38,128 nt of DNA from Klebsiella pneumoniae (GCA_945870865.1 CAMBTO010000013.1:1-38128), one strand, 5' to 3'. Shown: positions 1-11,786, numbered from the stretch's first letter. Numbers and translations: made by a program. Notes: generated by a model not told the origin, from the letters alone.

Positions 1-488
1 TCCTGTTCCCGGCGACATTGGCTGGCTGGTTTGGCCAGGGCGAAGGAACACGCTGGTTGCAGAACATCGCTGCAGTAATGCAGCCAGGACAGCTTATTTA
101 CACATTGATTTATGGTGCAGGAATTGTATTTTTCTGCTTTTTTTATACCGCGATTGTATTTGACCCGCGTGAAACAGCAGAAAACCTGAAAAAATCAGGT
201 GCGTTTGTGCCGGGCATGCGACCGGGTGAGCAGACGGCAAACTATCTGGATAGCGTGCTGACCAGATTGACGATGGCCGGTGCCGTTTATATTACATTTG
301 TCTGTTTATTGCCGGAGTTTTTAATCCTGCAGTACAACGTACCGTTTTATTTTGGCGGTACATCGTTATTGATTATCGTAGTTGTAGTCATGGATTTTAT
401 GGCACAGGTACAGGCCCATCTGATGTCGCATCAGTATGATAGTCTGTTGAAGAAAGCAAACCTGAAAAGCCACGGCCGGCGTAGATAG
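1..488 (+). CDS. secY: Protein translocase subunit SecY (C-terminal part, cut by window start)
   Basis: SecY is the central channel protein of the Sec translocon in the inner membrane. Only about the last 160 residues are present. The reading frame is open to the window edge: codons before the TTG at 18 read LFPAT, which continues the SecY helix, so TTG 18 is an internal Leu codon and not a start. Diagnostic segments are [20 protein letters not shown], the [15 protein letters not shown] loop, [20 protein letters not shown] in the last helix, and a basic tail ending KSHGRRR. It is followed by rpmJ after 27 bases, as in the spc operon of gammaproteobacteria. Identification is certain; the N-terminal two thirds lie outside the window. 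Confidence 0.97.
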   Translation, partial: LFPATLAGWFGQGEGTRWLQNIAAVMQPGQLIYTLIYGAGIVFFCFFYTAIVFDPRETAENLKKSGAFVPGMRPGEQTANYLDSVLTRLTMAGAVYITFVCLLPEFLILQYNVPFYFGGTSLLIIVVVVMDFMAQVQAHLMSHQYDSLLKKANLKSHGRRR

Positions 489-515
489 AAAAGTATTGCC
501 ATCGGGAGATAGAAG

Positions 516-629
516 GTGAAAGTCAGAGCATCAGTAAAGAAAATGTGTCGAAATTGCCGGGTAATACGTCGTAACCGGGTCGTGCGGATTATTTGCAGTG
601 ATCCGCGCCATAAACAGCGTCAGGGATAA
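516..629 (+). CDS. rpmJ: 50S ribosomal protein L36 (bL36), zinc-ribbon form
   Basis: This 37-residue ribosomal protein binds 23S rRNA in the large subunit. It starts with GTG and reads [20 protein letters not shown], ending DPRHKQRQG. The C-x2-C, C and H residues (C11, C14, C27 and the His of DPRH) form the usual zinc ribbon, so this is the Cys-containing paralogue and not the zinc-free one made under zinc limitation. The GTG start is preceded by GGGAGATAGAAG. Its place between secY and rpsM matches the standard gene order. It is too short for routine ORF listing but is clearly real. Confidence 0.97.
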   Translation: MKVRASVKKMCRNCRVIRRNRVVRIICSDPRHKQRQG

Positions 630-647
630 GTTGGAGATTACAGAAAT

Positions 648-1004
648 ATGGCTCGTATTGCAGGCGTAAACATACCGGATAACAAGCATTTAAGGATTGC
701 CCTTACCTATATTTACGGGATTGGCTTGACTCGTGCTAAGAGTATCTGTGTCGCAACTGGACTGGACCCGAGAACAAAGGTCAAGGATCTGGTAGAGGAA
801 GAACTCGACAAAATCCGTCAGGAAATTACCGGATTTGAGGTTGAAGGAGACTTGCGGCGTGAAGTTTCCATGAACATAAAGAGATTAATGGATCTTGGTT
901 GCTACCGTGGAATCCGTCACCGCAAGGGATTGCCAGTCAGGGGTCAGCAGACACAGACCAACGCCAGAACACGTAAAGGCCCACGTCGGGCAGTTAGAAA
1001 ATAG
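648..1004 (+). CDS. rpsM: 30S ribosomal protein S13 (uS13)
   Basis: S13 sits in the head of the small subunit and contacts the P-site tRNA and the large subunit. The 118-residue length equals that of E. coli S13. The start [14 protein letters not shown], the helix-two-turn-helix region [11 protein letters not shown], and the C-terminal [20 protein letters not shown] tail, which reaches toward the tRNA, are all conserved. It has a GGAG ribosome site 10-15 bases upstream. It is the first gene of the alpha operon, followed after 18 bases by rpsK. Confidence 0.98.
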   Translation: MARIAGVNIPDNKHLRIALTYIYGIGLTRAKSICVATGLDPRTKVKDLVEEELDKIRQEITGFEVEGDLRREVSMNIKRLMDLGCYRGIRHRKGLPVRGQQTQTNARTRKGPRRAVRK

Positions 1005-1022
1005 GCTGGAATATAGATAAAT

Positions 1023-1409
1023 ATGGCTAAGGTACGCACAACCAAGAAGAAAGTTAAAAAATCAGTAGTGGACGGAGGTGTTCACATATACTCATCCTTT
1101 AACAATACCATAATTACGATTTGTGACAGACAGGGCAACACCCTGTGCTGGGCGACTTCGGGTGCCAGTGGTTTTCGCGGTTCAAGAAAAAGCACACCGT
1201 TTGCTGCACAGATTGCAGCCCAGTCTGCTGGTGAACGCGCCCAGGAATACGGCCTGAAAAACCTTGAAGTAAATATCAAAGGCCCCGGCCCTGGCAGGGA
1301 GTCCGCAGTGCGTGCTTTGAATGCATTGGGTTTCAAGATAACCAACATAACCGACGTGACGCCAGTGCCACACAATGGCTGCAGGCCGCCAAAAAAGCGT
1401 CGGGTTTAA
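1023..1409 (+). CDS. rpsK: 30S ribosomal protein S11 (uS11)
   Basis: S11 forms part of the platform of the small subunit near the mRNA exit region. The protein is 128 residues. The N-terminal part is Lys-rich ([13 protein letters not shown]). The core includes [15 protein letters not shown] and [20 protein letters not shown], and the C terminus has the [18 protein letters not shown] tail. Residues flanking the Asn-Gly of HNGC are conserved; this Asn is modified to isoaspartate in E. coli S11. The gene is co-oriented with rpsM and rpsD and separated from rpsD by 12 bases. Confidence 0.98.
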   Translation: MAKVRTTKKKVKKSVVDGGVHIYSSFNNTIITICDRQGNTLCWATSGASGFRGSRKSTPFAAQIAAQSAGERAQEYGLKNLEVNIKGPGPGRESAVRALNALGFKITNITDVTPVPHNGCRPPKKRRV

Positions 1410-1421
1410 CGGAGAAGGATT

Positions 1422-2042
1422 ATGGCACGTTATATTGGACCAAAATGTAAATTAAGTCGTCGTGAAGGCACAGATCTGTTTCTCAAAAGCCGTGCGCGAT
1501 CAATCGATTCGAAATGCCAGATAGACAAGACGCCCGGACAGCATGGTGGCAAGGCAAAGCGGCTTTCTGACTATGCAGTACAGCTGCGCGAAAAACAGAA
1601 GTTAAGGAGAATCTATGGCGTTCTGGAAAAGCAGTTTCGTCTCTACTACAAGGAAGCAGCCAGAAGAAAAGGTTCTACCGGTGAAAATCTCCTGCAGCTG
1701 CTTGAAACCAGACTGGACAATGTTGTCTACAGGATGGGATTCAGCAGTACCAGAAGTGAGGCACGCCAACTTGTCAGCCACAAGGCAATCCTGGTGAATG
1801 GTAAAAGCGTAAATATTCCTTCTTATCAGGTTAGTCCGAGTGATGAGATACGCATACGTGATAAGGCCAAGACGCAGTTGCGTATACAGGAAGCGCTGAA
1901 TGTAGCGGAACAGTATGGCATGCCGGACTGGGTTGAAGTGGATGTGAAAAAGATGGTGGGAGTTTTGAAAGCAGTACCTGAACGAAGCGAATTACCATCA
2001 GAGATCAATGAACAGCTTGTAGTTGAGCTCTACTCCAAGTAA
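1422..2042 (+). CDS. rpsD: 30S ribosomal protein S4 (uS4)
   Basis: S4 is a primary 16S rRNA binder that nucleates assembly of the small subunit, and in E. coli it is the translational repressor of this operon. The 206-residue length equals that of E. coli S4. Visible are the [20 protein letters not shown] start, the [20 protein letters not shown] segment, and the S4 RNA-binding fold around [20 protein letters not shown] and [16 protein letters not shown]. The ribosome site is GGAGAAGG, close to the ATG. I cannot tell from sequence alone whether the S4 autoregulatory pseudoknot exists; the leader before rpsM is only 18 bases. Confidence 0.98.
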   Translation: MARYIGPKCKLSRREGTDLFLKSRARSIDSKCQIDKTPGQHGGKAKRLSDYAVQLREKQKLRRIYGVLEKQFRLYYKEAARRKGSTGENLLQLLETRLDNVVYRMGFSSTRSEARQLVSHKAILVNGKSVNIPSYQVSPSDEIRIRDKAKTQLRIQEALNVAEQYGMPDWVEVDVKKMVGVLKAVPERSELPSEINEQLVVELYSK

Positions 2043-2062
2043 GCAGATATAGGAATAGTACA

Positions 2063-3082
2063 ATGCCGTCAACTTTCAGCGAACTATTAAAGCCACGCCG
2101 GGTAGATGTTGAGACAATCAGCGAAACCCAGGCCAAGATTATAATTGAGCCTCTGAACAGGGGGTTTGGCCATACATTAGGTAATGCATTACGCCGTGTT
2201 CTATTGTCTTCCATGTCTGGTTGTGCAGTCACTGAAGTAGAAATCCAGGGCGTGTTACATGAGTACACCACAGTAGAAGGTGTGCAGGAAGACGTCACAG
2301 ATATCCTGCTCAATCTTAAGGGCTTGGCGATCACGATGCATACAAACAATGATGCCACACTCACGCTGAAAAAATCGGGTCCGGGCGAAGTGCGTGCACG
2401 GGACATCGTGCTGGACCACGATGTTGAAATCGCCAATCCTGACCATATCATAGCCCACCTGACCAAGGCCGGCGAACTGAATATGACCATGAAGATTGAG
2501 CGAGGTCGCGGCTACCGTCCAGTACTGGCAACAGCTACCGAAGATAGTGATCAGACAATTGGACGTCTGAAGCTGGATGCTTCGTTCAGCCCGGTAAAGA
2601 GAATTTCATACGATGTCCAGAGTGCACGTGTTGAGCAGCAGACTGACCTTGACAAGCTGATAATCGAGATTGAAACGAACGGCACGATTGATCCGGAAGA
2701 GGCAATTCGCGAGGCTGCGCGTATCCTGCGTAACCAGTTGTCGGTATTTGTTGATCTGGAGGCTGAAGAGGCCGAGATCGCCGCTGCGAAGAACGAGCCA
2801 GAAATTGATCCTATCCTGCTCCGGCCGGTGGATGATCTGGAACTGACAGTTCGGTCGGCCAACTGTTTGAAGGCAGAAAGCATCTATTACATAGGTGATC
2901 TGGTCCAGAGAACAGAAGTTGAATTGTTAAAAACGCCCAATCTGGGCAAAAAATCCCTGACCGAAATTAAGGACGTACTTGCATCCCGTGGTCTTTCCCT
3001 GGGTATGCGGCTAGAAAACTGGCCGCCTCCCGGTGTGACTGACACCAAGCAAAGGGAATACAGAGTCGATACGATTGATTGA
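2063..3082 (+). CDS. rpoA: DNA-directed RNA polymerase subunit alpha
   Basis: The alpha subunit dimerises to nucleate RNA polymerase assembly, and its C-terminal domain contacts UP elements and activators. At 339 residues it is about ten longer than the E. coli protein, mainly at the C terminus (the end reads [14 protein letters not shown]). The N-terminal dimerisation domain includes [20 protein letters not shown]. The linker is acidic ([12 protein letters not shown]). The C-terminal domain carries [20 protein letters not shown] and [20 protein letters not shown], the DNA-binding helix-hairpin-helix region. AGGAA precedes the ATG. It is followed by rplQ after 38 bases. Confidence 0.98.
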   Translation: MPSTFSELLKPRRVDVETISETQAKIIIEPLNRGFGHTLGNALRRVLLSSMSGCAVTEVEIQGVLHEYTTVEGVQEDVTDILLNLKGLAITMHTNNDATLTLKKSGPGEVRARDIVLDHDVEIANPDHIIAHLTKAGELNMTMKIERGRGYRPVLATATEDSDQTIGRLKLDASFSPVKRISYDVQSARVEQQTDLDKLIIEIETNGTIDPEEAIREAARILRNQLSVFVDLEAEEAEIAAAKNEPEIDPILLRPVDDLELTVRSANCLKAESIYYIGDLVQRTEVELLKTPNLGKKSLTEIKDVLASRGLSLGMRLENWPPPGVTDTKQREYRVDTID

Positions 3083-3120
3083 TGTCAGTTCTAAGATAAA
3101 TCTGGATAGTAGAAAATAAA

Positions 3121-3504
3121 ATGCGACATAAAGCGTTAAGTAGAAAATTCGGCCGTGACAGCTCCCATCGCAAGGCGATGTTCAGGAACATGACGGTATC
3201 TCTCATGCAGCATGAGATCATCAAGACGACTGTGACCAAGGCCAAGGAATTGCGTCGTGTAGCAGAGCCTCTGATTACGATGGCAAAGAACGATTCTGCC
3301 TCACGCAGACAGATGGCGTTCAACCGTCTGCGCGACAGGGCGATTGTAACCAAGCTGTTTAACGAACTGGGGCCACGTTATAAAGAGCGTCCCGGTGGTT
3401 ATCTGCGTATCCTCAAGTGCGGTTTCCGTGCCGGTGACAATGCACCGATGGCGATAGTGGAGCTGGTAGACAGGGCGACCAACGTAGAGGCTGCAGAAGC
3501 ATAA
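3121..3504 (+). CDS. rplQ: 50S ribosomal protein L17 (bL17)
   Basis: L17 is a large-subunit protein near the exit tunnel. The 127-residue length equals that of E. coli L17. The start [20 protein letters not shown], the segment [18 protein letters not shown], and the [19 protein letters not shown] signature are conserved. It is the last gene of the alpha operon; a strong terminator begins 24 bases after the stop. The Shine-Dalgarno is weak, which suggests coupling to rpoA translation. Confidence 0.98.
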   Translation: MRHKALSRKFGRDSSHRKAMFRNMTVSLMQHEIIKTTVTKAKELRRVAEPLITMAKNDSASRRQMAFNRLRDRAIVTKLFNELGPRYKERPGGYLRILKCGFRAGDNAPMAIVELVDRATNVEAAEA

Positions 3505-3528
3505 GTTTCAGCAGTTTGCGGTAGTTAT

Positions 3529-3560
3529 AAAAAAACCGGCCTGAATGGCCGGTTTTTTAT
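3529..3560. terminator. Bidirectional intrinsic terminator between rplQ and the allophanate hydrolase remnant
   Basis: A perfect hairpin has arms AAAAAACCGGCC (3530-3541) and GGCCGGTTTTTT (3547-3558) around a TGAAT loop. It has an A-tract on one side and a T-tract on the other, so it can end transcription from both strands. It closes the alpha operon on the plus strand and the convergent transcript ending at 3563 on the minus strand. Confidence 0.93.
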
Positions 3561-3562
3561 TG

Positions 3563-3982
3563 TCAGCTGTTCAGTTGTTTTATGTAGTTAAGCCAGCCCC
3601 CATAATTAGTAATATCTGTTGCCGACTTGATTGCGCAGGGTTCACAGATAAAGCCGATGACATAACTTCCATCAGCCAGTTCGACCCGACCCAGTCCTAG
3701 CGGAGCGGGTATACCCAGCAGGAACTTGCCCAGATTTTCAACCGGGATGGACCATACCTCTACACTGATGGCTGCACCATGGTTCTCATCACGTACCAGA
3801 CCCGGACGGTACGGTGGATCCCCTGCCAGTGCGTACAGGCGGTAGTCAGAGGCAGTTGTTGTTGCTGTTACCAAAAACGCATCGAGCTGCTTTAATTGGT
3901 GATTAAGCGGCATTCCGCTTAGATGTGCGCCGCAGACAAGTAAGTCGGCCCGTTCCGTATTACGAACAGAGGCCGACCGGGT
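3563..3982 (-). pseudogene. Allophanate hydrolase C-terminal domain, cut off from its amidase domain by one in-frame TAA
   Basis: This is the C-terminal domain of allophanate hydrolase (the part after the amidase domain in AtzF and DUR1,2-type enzymes), which supports dimerisation or the second hydrolytic step. Reading leftwards from the amidase stop, the frame stays open and gives ERADLLVCGAHLSGMPLNHQ, then YRLYALAGDPPYRPGLVRDE, VEVWSIPVENLGKFLLGIP and a GWLNYIKQL end. The VCGAHLSGMPLNHQ strand is the conserved start of the domain. The only ATG (3913) lies inside that strand and has a weak ribosome site, so independent translation would lose the first strand. There is no frameshift: amidase and this part share one frame, interrupted only by TAA at 3983-3985. 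It could be a recent nonsense mutation, a split gene, or a read-through case. Confidence 0.8.
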
Positions 3983-5362
3983 TTAAGGTTCCCATTTCGC
4001 GCAACCCGCACCCATTACCAGCCCTGTGCTGCTGAGTAACTGCCCGGATAATTCGATAAGTTGTTGATCCATAAATTTATCGGCAAACAGGGTGACACCA
4101 AATGGCATACCATTGTCCAGTTTGCCCGCTGGTATGGCGATTGCGGAGTAGTCGAGCAGATTAACAAAGTTGGCGTAAAAGCCGAGCAGTGAGTTCAATC
4201 GATACGGATCCTCTTCAACTTGTTTGATGGTGTAAATATCACTTGCCGTAGGTGTAAGTACAAAATCAACGTTGGCCAGTATCCTGTCCGTAATATGTTT
4301 TAATTCGCGCAAACGGTAAATCGCCTGGAATGTATCCGCTGCAGAAAACCGCGTGGCCTGCGAGATAATAGTACGGGTGACCTGATGTAATACCTCGGGT
4401 CTGGTCGTGATTAATGATTGTATAGCGGCATAACGTTCAGCGACCCATGGACCTTCATACAGCAGACTGGCCGCCTGGATAAAGGGAGTGAAGTCGATCG
4501 GGATTGCTGTGCCACCGAGAGCGATCAGCTGATCGGTCATCTTATGCATTAAATCGTTTAAGCTAGGGGCACCTGATTGCATTTGACCTTCAGCGATTAC
4601 CCCGAATCGAAACGGCCTGTTTATCTGACGCACCGCTACCCTGTTCTCTCGCGAAAAAATGTCCTCATCGTCATAACGGGACATAATCGGATAGATAGTT
4701 GCAGCATCATCCGGATTCAGCGCAAACAGACTGACACAATCAATGCTGCGACACGCGGGGACGACACCACGGCTGCTGACCACACCACAACTAGGCTTCA
4801 CACCGATCAGATTATTAAACATCGCAGGTACACGCCCGGATCCGGCAGTATCTGTACCGAGCGCAAACGTGACCAGACCCAGTCCGGTAGCAACGGCCGA
4901 GCCGGAACTGGAACCTCCGGAGATGTAATCAGGATTAATGCTGTTTTTAACAGCACCATAAGGGGACCTTGTTCCCACCAGTCCAGTTGCAAACTGGTCC
5001 ATATTGGTCTTGCCGAGGGGGATTGCGCCGGCATTAATCAGTTGCTGGACAACAAAGGCAGTTTGTTCGGGTACGTAACTGAATTCCGGACAGGCGGCCG
5101 TTGTTGGTATTCCGGCGAGGTCAATATTGTCCTTGATGGCAAACGGAATCCCGAACAGGGGCAGCTTGTCTATCTGGTTTATGTCGAGACGGTCCAGATA
5201 GATGGCAACTTGCTGCCTGGTCAATCGGCAAATCCAGACATGATGTTCACTGAAGGCGGCACAACGTTCCAGTATGTAGTCGACCACCGCGGACGGTGTC
5301 AGGCTGCCATCGCGATACCGCCGGTGCAGCGTCGAAATCGATAAATCCATTGTCTGCATCAT
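3983..5362 (-). CDS. Allophanate hydrolase, amidase-signature domain
   Basis: This domain would hydrolyse allophanate to CO2 and ammonia, the second step of ATP-dependent urea use. It is a 459-residue amidase-signature protein with the Ser-cisSer-Lys triad: Lys77 in GIPFAIKDNID, Ser151-153 in SGGSSSGSA, and the nucleophile Ser175 in TDTAGSGRVPA. The run ALGTDTAGSGRVPAMFNNLI followed by GVKPSCG is characteristic of allophanate hydrolases rather than of GatA. The start ATG at 5362 has TGAGGA 6-11 bases upstream and lies 7 bases after the carrier gene stop, so the two are cotranscribed. Full-length homologues are about 600 residues; here the C-terminal domain is separated by a stop. The amidase core itself looks intact and may still be active. 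Confidence 0.88.
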   Translation of the reverse strand: MMQTMDLSISTLHRRYRDGSLTPSAVVDYILERCAAFSEHHVWICRLTRQQVAIYLDRLDINQIDKLPLFGIPFAIKDNIDLAGIPTTAACPEFSYVPEQTAFVVQQLINAGAIPLGKTNMDQFATGLVGTRSPYGAVKNSINPDYISGGSSSGSAVATGLGLVTFALGTDTAGSGRVPAMFNNLIGVKPSCGVVSSRGVVPACRSIDCVSLFALNPDDAATIYPIMSRYDDEDIFSRENRVAVRQINRPFRFGVIAEGQMQSGAPSLNDLMHKMTDQLIALGGTAIPIDFTPFIQAASLLYEGPWVAERYAAIQSLITTRPEVLHQVTRTIISQATRFSAADTFQAIYRLRELKHITDRILANVDFVLTPTASDIYTIKQVEEDPYRLNSLLGFYANFVNLLDYSAIAIPAGKLDNGMPFGVTLFADKFMDQQLIELSGQLLSSTGLVMGAGCAKWEP

Positions 5363-5369
5363 TCATTCC

Positions 5370-5639
5370 TCAGCTTGCAGTGTCTATCAATAAAAGTTGT
5401 TGACCCTGGCGGATCTGATCGCCCTGTGCACACAGTATCCGCGAGACCTTGCCAGTGCAGGGAGAGGGTACATTGAATTCCATTTTCATGGACTCCAGGA
5501 TCAGCACAGTCTGATCCTGAGTAACATCTTCTGCGGCGTAAACAACAATCTTCCAGACGCTGCCCGGCATCTGTGCAACAGCCACCATCTCGGTCGCACT
5601 GATAATAACAGTTTCCTTTGCCGGTTCTGCCACCTCCAC
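5370..5639 (-). CDS. Orphan biotin carboxyl carrier domain, probable tail of urea carboxylase
   Basis: This small protein (about 89 residues from GTG 5639) is a biotinyl-carrier domain. It has the ESMKMEFNVPSP biotinylation motif (Lys of MKM) and a second strand set ending GDQIRQGQQLLLID. In urea carboxylase this domain forms the last 80 or so residues of a protein of roughly 1,200, directly upstream of allophanate hydrolase, as here. No biotin carboxylase or carboxyltransferase domain is present upstream: there is an in-frame TAA about 18 codons before the GTG, and the next gene is unrelated. The start is uncertain (GTG 5639 or GTG 5633). The only good GGAGG lies about 20 bases upstream, too far for a normal start. 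It is most likely the residue of a deletion, though a free carrier protein cannot be excluded. Confidence 0.72.
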   Translation of the reverse strand: MEVAEPAKETVIISATEMVAVAQMPGSVWKIVVYAAEDVTQDQTVLILESMKMEFNVPSPCTGKVSRILCAQGDQIRQGQQLLLIDTAS

Positions 5640-5663
5640 TCCCGAGGCATCCCCTGTTCCTCC

Positions 5664-5684
5664 TAATGCCGACGTTCGGCATTA
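5664..5684. repeat. Short perfect inverted repeat upstream of the orphan carrier domain
   Basis: TAATGCCGA (5664-5672) and TCGGCATTA (5676-5684) form a 9-bp stem with a 3-base loop. It lies 25 bases before the carrier-domain GTG, on the minus strand. It may be a hairpin left at the deletion junction or an operator. The rest of the 147-base gap 5640-5786 shows no gene. Confidence 0.5.
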
Positions 5685-5786
5685 AAGGCCGAATACATAG
5701 TCGTGTTGCCAAAGCTCTGGATTTTTATTATGCATGGATGGCTGATTAATCGGTATCTGTAGCGTGATAATTACACCGGCAAATGA

Positions 5787-6131
5787 CTATTCACCGGTGT
5801 GGTTTGCAGCAATATACTCACCACCAAGGGTAAGAAAGATATAAAGCGTTCGTTTGCTCTGATCTTCAATGGCGTCATTCTGAAACGTCACGACCCATTC
5901 AAGGTGGCCATCAAAGGTCTTTTGTTCAATAGTGGCAACTGCCAGTGCGCTCCAGCTAGTCTCGATCTTGCCAGCTTCAGCCAATCCTTTGAGCACACCC
6001 GATGCGACTGTTTTTGCCTCATCTTCGCTGATTACCGGACCATGCGAATGGCCATGCTCGGATTGAGCAACTGAAACATTGGTTACCATGTTCATTAACA
6101 GAAACAAACTTATTATCAATATACGTATCAT
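5787..6131 (-). CDS. Exported His-containing small protein, DUF6488-like
   Basis: This is a 114-residue protein with a clear Sec signal (IRILIISLFLLMNMVTNVSV then AQ) followed by a metal-binding-looking HGHSHGP segment. The mature part (VASGVLKGLAEAGKIETSW, VATIEQKTFDGHLEWVVTFQ, RTLYIFLTLGGEYIAANHTG) resembles the DUF6488 family, periplasmic proteins that travel with heavy-metal RND operons. That family assignment is from memory of its pattern. It lies 17 bases downstream of the HupE-like gene and is the last gene of the czc-type operon. A role in periplasmic metal binding is inferred from the His cluster and the neighbours. The 75 or so bases after its stop (5712-5786) show no clear terminator. 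Confidence 0.7.
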   Translation of the reverse strand: MIRILIISLFLLMNMVTNVSVAQSEHGHSHGPVISEDEAKTVASGVLKGLAEAGKIETSWSALAVATIEQKTFDGHLEWVVTFQNDAIEDQSKRTLYIFLTLGGEYIAANHTGE

Positions 6132-6148
6132 AAATCCTCCTGTGGAAA

Positions 6149-7315
6149 TTAAAGACTGTCGTGTGTAGTTGCAGGTGTGGCAGGTATTGTTTCAGGGGTG
6201 GCCGGGGTCGGATCAACCTTGATATCAACGCGTTTATAGTCGCCCCTGGCATACAGATGGATGAGAACCGGTGTGGCGGTTTTATTCTGCCAGTACCAGC
6301 CATGTCTGCCCGCGAATGTACTGGTCAATGTGCCACTGGCACGGTCAGAGGTGTTTACCTCAAAACTTGTAAACGCACCTGTGGTATCTCCCTTGGGGTC
6401 GCCGTGAAAGTCATAATACAAGGCCTCACCGTCCGTTTGCCACGCATATTCAAAGGTGGCACCTTGCTCCAGAAAAAACTTGTATTCCCTGCCATCCCGG
6501 GGAGGTATTGTCACGGTGATGGTGTCTTTCCATCCGGCCAGAGCAATTTGTTCAGGACTTCCAGAAGCAGTAGTGTTGCCCGGTGCCTGCGACTGTAAGG
6601 TGGTCATTGCCATTTCCCCTTGCAGGCTGGTGTGTGCATAACCGTGCATCTGCATCAGAAAGAGCAGTGCGCCAGCGATGATAAGCGCATAGTTAGAAAT
6701 GACACTGAATGTCGCGAACGAACGGGCCTTGCGCCAGAAATCAATCGCCAGGATCATCAGTAATAACGCAAAAACCTGTCCCAACTCAATCCCGATGTTG
6801 AATGAGATGATATTAAGCAACAAGCTGTCCTCGCTCAACGGTAGTTCCTGCAAGCTTGAGGACAGACCGAAACCATGTATCAATCCCAGCCAAAAGATCA
6901 TGGCCATCATATTGGGAGGATTGATATTGAGGTATTTGCGGAAACCGTCAATATTGGAAAAGGCGATGTAACAGACACTGAGACCGACTATGGCATCAAT
7001 AATATAGTAGTTGAGTTGAATCGCATTAAATGTGGCAAAAATCAGTGTCACACTATGACCAAGAGTGAAGGCAGTCACATACTTGACAATGTCACGCAGG
7101 CTACGCAGAAAGAAGATGATCCCGAACACAAACAGCAGGTGATCATAACCAGTCAACATATGGGTGGCGCCGATCTGCATGTATGCCAGGTTGCCCCCGG
7201 CGATGATCGCCTGTCTTTCTGCCTCGGACATGCCATGCGCATAGGCAAACTGTGATAATAGTGTGGCTATCAATAGCCCCGCTATTATCAACATCGGGTT
7301 CCGGGTTTTTAACAT
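6149..7315 (-). CDS. HupE/UreJ-like membrane protein with a fused C-terminal periplasmic domain
   Basis: Residues 1-26 look like a signal peptide (LLIATLLSQFAYA), followed by a multi-helix HupE/UreJ_2-type domain to about residue 225. Conserved features are GATHMLTGYDHLLFVFGI, FTLGHSVTL, LIHGFGLSSSLQELPL and NIGIELGQ, which supply His and Asp residues for metal passage in this family. Residues from about 245 on form a soluble beta-rich domain: GWKDTITVTIPPRDGREYKF, LEQGATFEYAWQTDGEALYY, GRHGWYWQNKTATPVLIHLY. I recognise this part as the domain often encoded separately as a transmembrane anchor protein beside HupE and czc genes. The C terminus is Thr/Pro-rich. The family is linked to nickel, cobalt or other divalent metal transport. 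The gene lies 26 bases after czcA. Confidence 0.8.
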   Translation of the reverse strand: MLKTRNPMLIIAGLLIATLLSQFAYAHGMSEAERQAIIAGGNLAYMQIGATHMLTGYDHLLFVFGIIFFLRSLRDIVKYVTAFTLGHSVTLIFATFNAIQLNYYIIDAIVGLSVCYIAFSNIDGFRKYLNINPPNMMAMIFWLGLIHGFGLSSSLQELPLSEDSLLLNIISFNIGIELGQVFALLLMILAIDFWRKARSFATFSVISNYALIIAGALLFLMQMHGYAHTSLQGEMAMTTLQSQAPGNTTASGSPEQIALAGWKDTITVTIPPRDGREYKFFLEQGATFEYAWQTDGEALYYDFHGDPKGDTTGAFTSFEVNTSDRASGTLTSTFAGRHGWYWQNKTATPVLIHLYARGDYKRVDIKVDPTPATPETIPATPATTHDSL

Positions 7316-7340
7316 GATGTTGTGTATCCGTTTTCTGGCA

Positions 7341-10526
<3,186 letters not shown>

Positions 10527-11786
10527 TTAATGATCATGGCTGGCGCCCGACTTCTCGATGTCGGCCTTGATCAGATAACTGTTCCCGGTGACATATTCGG
10601 TCCCGGCGCTGAGACCCCCGGTGACCTCTATCCACTCGGCGTCGCTGATACCGAGTTCCAGCATGCGGACCTCGTAGGTATCACCAAACCTTGCGAACAC
10701 CACCTGAAAATCACGAAAGCCCTGTATACCCGCGCGCCGGACCGCCAGTGGCACCGCATGTTCCGCGACAGTTACCGCAGCACGTACGAACTGTCCTGGA
10801 CGCAGTTTGCCTTCCGTATTGTCGAGCGTTACACGGGCATGAATGCTCTGACTGGCATGGCTGCTCAGCGGTGACAGCTGTGTTATCGTCCCTTTGGTGA
10901 CGTTGCCATCCAGTGTCTCGATGTCGACCGGCTGTCCCGCCCTGACTGCGCCAATATCACCGGTAAAGACATCAAGCTCGATCCATACTCTGGAAAGATC
11001 CACGATCGTAAATAGCGGTTGATCCGCGGTCACTTCACCTGCCTGTACATTGCGTTTGATGATCATGCCGGTGATCGGTGCTGTCACCGCATAATCCTTC
11101 AGACTTTCACTGCTCTCGACCGTCAGCAGGCTGGTACCGGCCTGAACGATATCGCCGAGTTCAACATGCACACGCTTGACGATGCCGGGGAACCGGGGTC
11201 TGACCTGCGATACCCGGTTTGGATCAATCTCGACCCGACCCGTCAGCTTCAGTGTCTCGATGATGGTTGCCGGTCCGGCGATTTCTGTTTCAATCCCGGC
11301 CTCACTGGCAAGCGCGGCGGGGATAATGGTACGACCTTCATAACTTTCATAGCGCCACTGATAAGACTTGCCTTGATACTGAGCATTGACCGTGACATCA
11401 AAAGAGTGCGGTTCGGTCACCACGGCATTACCACGCAGCAGGTCACCTTCCGCGGCAAACTCAATCCTGTCGGTCACGTTACCGGTACGACCAAGCTCAA
11501 TCACCAGATTGACCGCTGATGGGCCAACCGGCTGTTCCTGATAATACGGGTATACGCGAAATTCCGGTGGCACACCGGTCTCAAAGATCGTGATCTCAAG
11601 TGAGAACCCGTTCTGCTGTAGCAGGCGACCGTTATGCGGACCGCGGAGAAAGTCCGCCGCGACCTCGGTATGTTCATGATCGGCGTGAATGGCGGGCTCG
11701 CTGTTTAACAACCAGCTGGCGGTAATGACAGTAACAGCGATTATGATCAGGCTCAGTATTATATTGCGTAGCATCGGGTTCACCAT
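10527..11786 (-). CDS. czcB: Periplasmic adaptor (membrane fusion protein) of the RND efflux system, CzcB-like
   Basis: This 419-residue adaptor bridges the inner-membrane pump and the outer-membrane channel. It has an N-terminal membrane anchor (IILSLIIIAVTVITASWLL), a short His-rich stretch (HADHEHTEV), an N-terminal extra domain of about 130 residues typical of CzcB, then the barrel-sandwich/lipoyl halves (VRPRFPGIVKRVHVELGDIV and YAVTAPITGMIIKRNVQAGE), a beta-barrel region (GQPVDIETLDGNVTKG) and a membrane-proximal domain. The C terminus ends SHDH. Its ATG overlaps the czcC stop by 7 bases, so translation is likely coupled. Confidence 0.92.
   Translation of the reverse strand: MVNPMLRNIILSLIIIAVTVITASWLLNSEPAIHADHEHTEVAADFLRGPHNGRLLQQNGFSLEITIFETGVPPEFRVYPYYQEQPVGPSAVNLVIELGRTGNVTDRIEFAAEGDLLRGNAVVTEPHSFDVTVNAQYQGKSYQWRYESYEGRTIIPAALASEAGIETEIAGPATIIETLKLTGRVEIDPNRVSQVRPRFPGIVKRVHVELGDIVQAGTSLLTVESSESLKDYAVTAPITGMIIKRNVQAGEVTADQPLFTIVDLSRVWIELDVFTGDIGAVRAGQPVDIETLDGNVTKGTITQLSPLSSHASQSIHARVTLDNTEGKLRPGQFVRAAVTVAEHAVPLAVRRAGIQGFRDFQVVFARFGDTYEVRMLELGISDAEWIEVTGGLSAGTEYVTGNSYLIKADIEKSGASHDH

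Noticed and set aside
4577-5344. 255-codon plus-strand frame opposite the allophanate hydrolase amidase domain
   Set aside because: The minus strand carries the amidase catalytic motifs; the plus frame has no recognisable domain or ribosome site.
5359-5712. 117-codon minus-strand frame overlapping the biotin carrier domain
   Set aside because: Its product is Cys/Arg/Gly-rich and is the shifted reading of the carrier domain, which has the real ESMKME motif.
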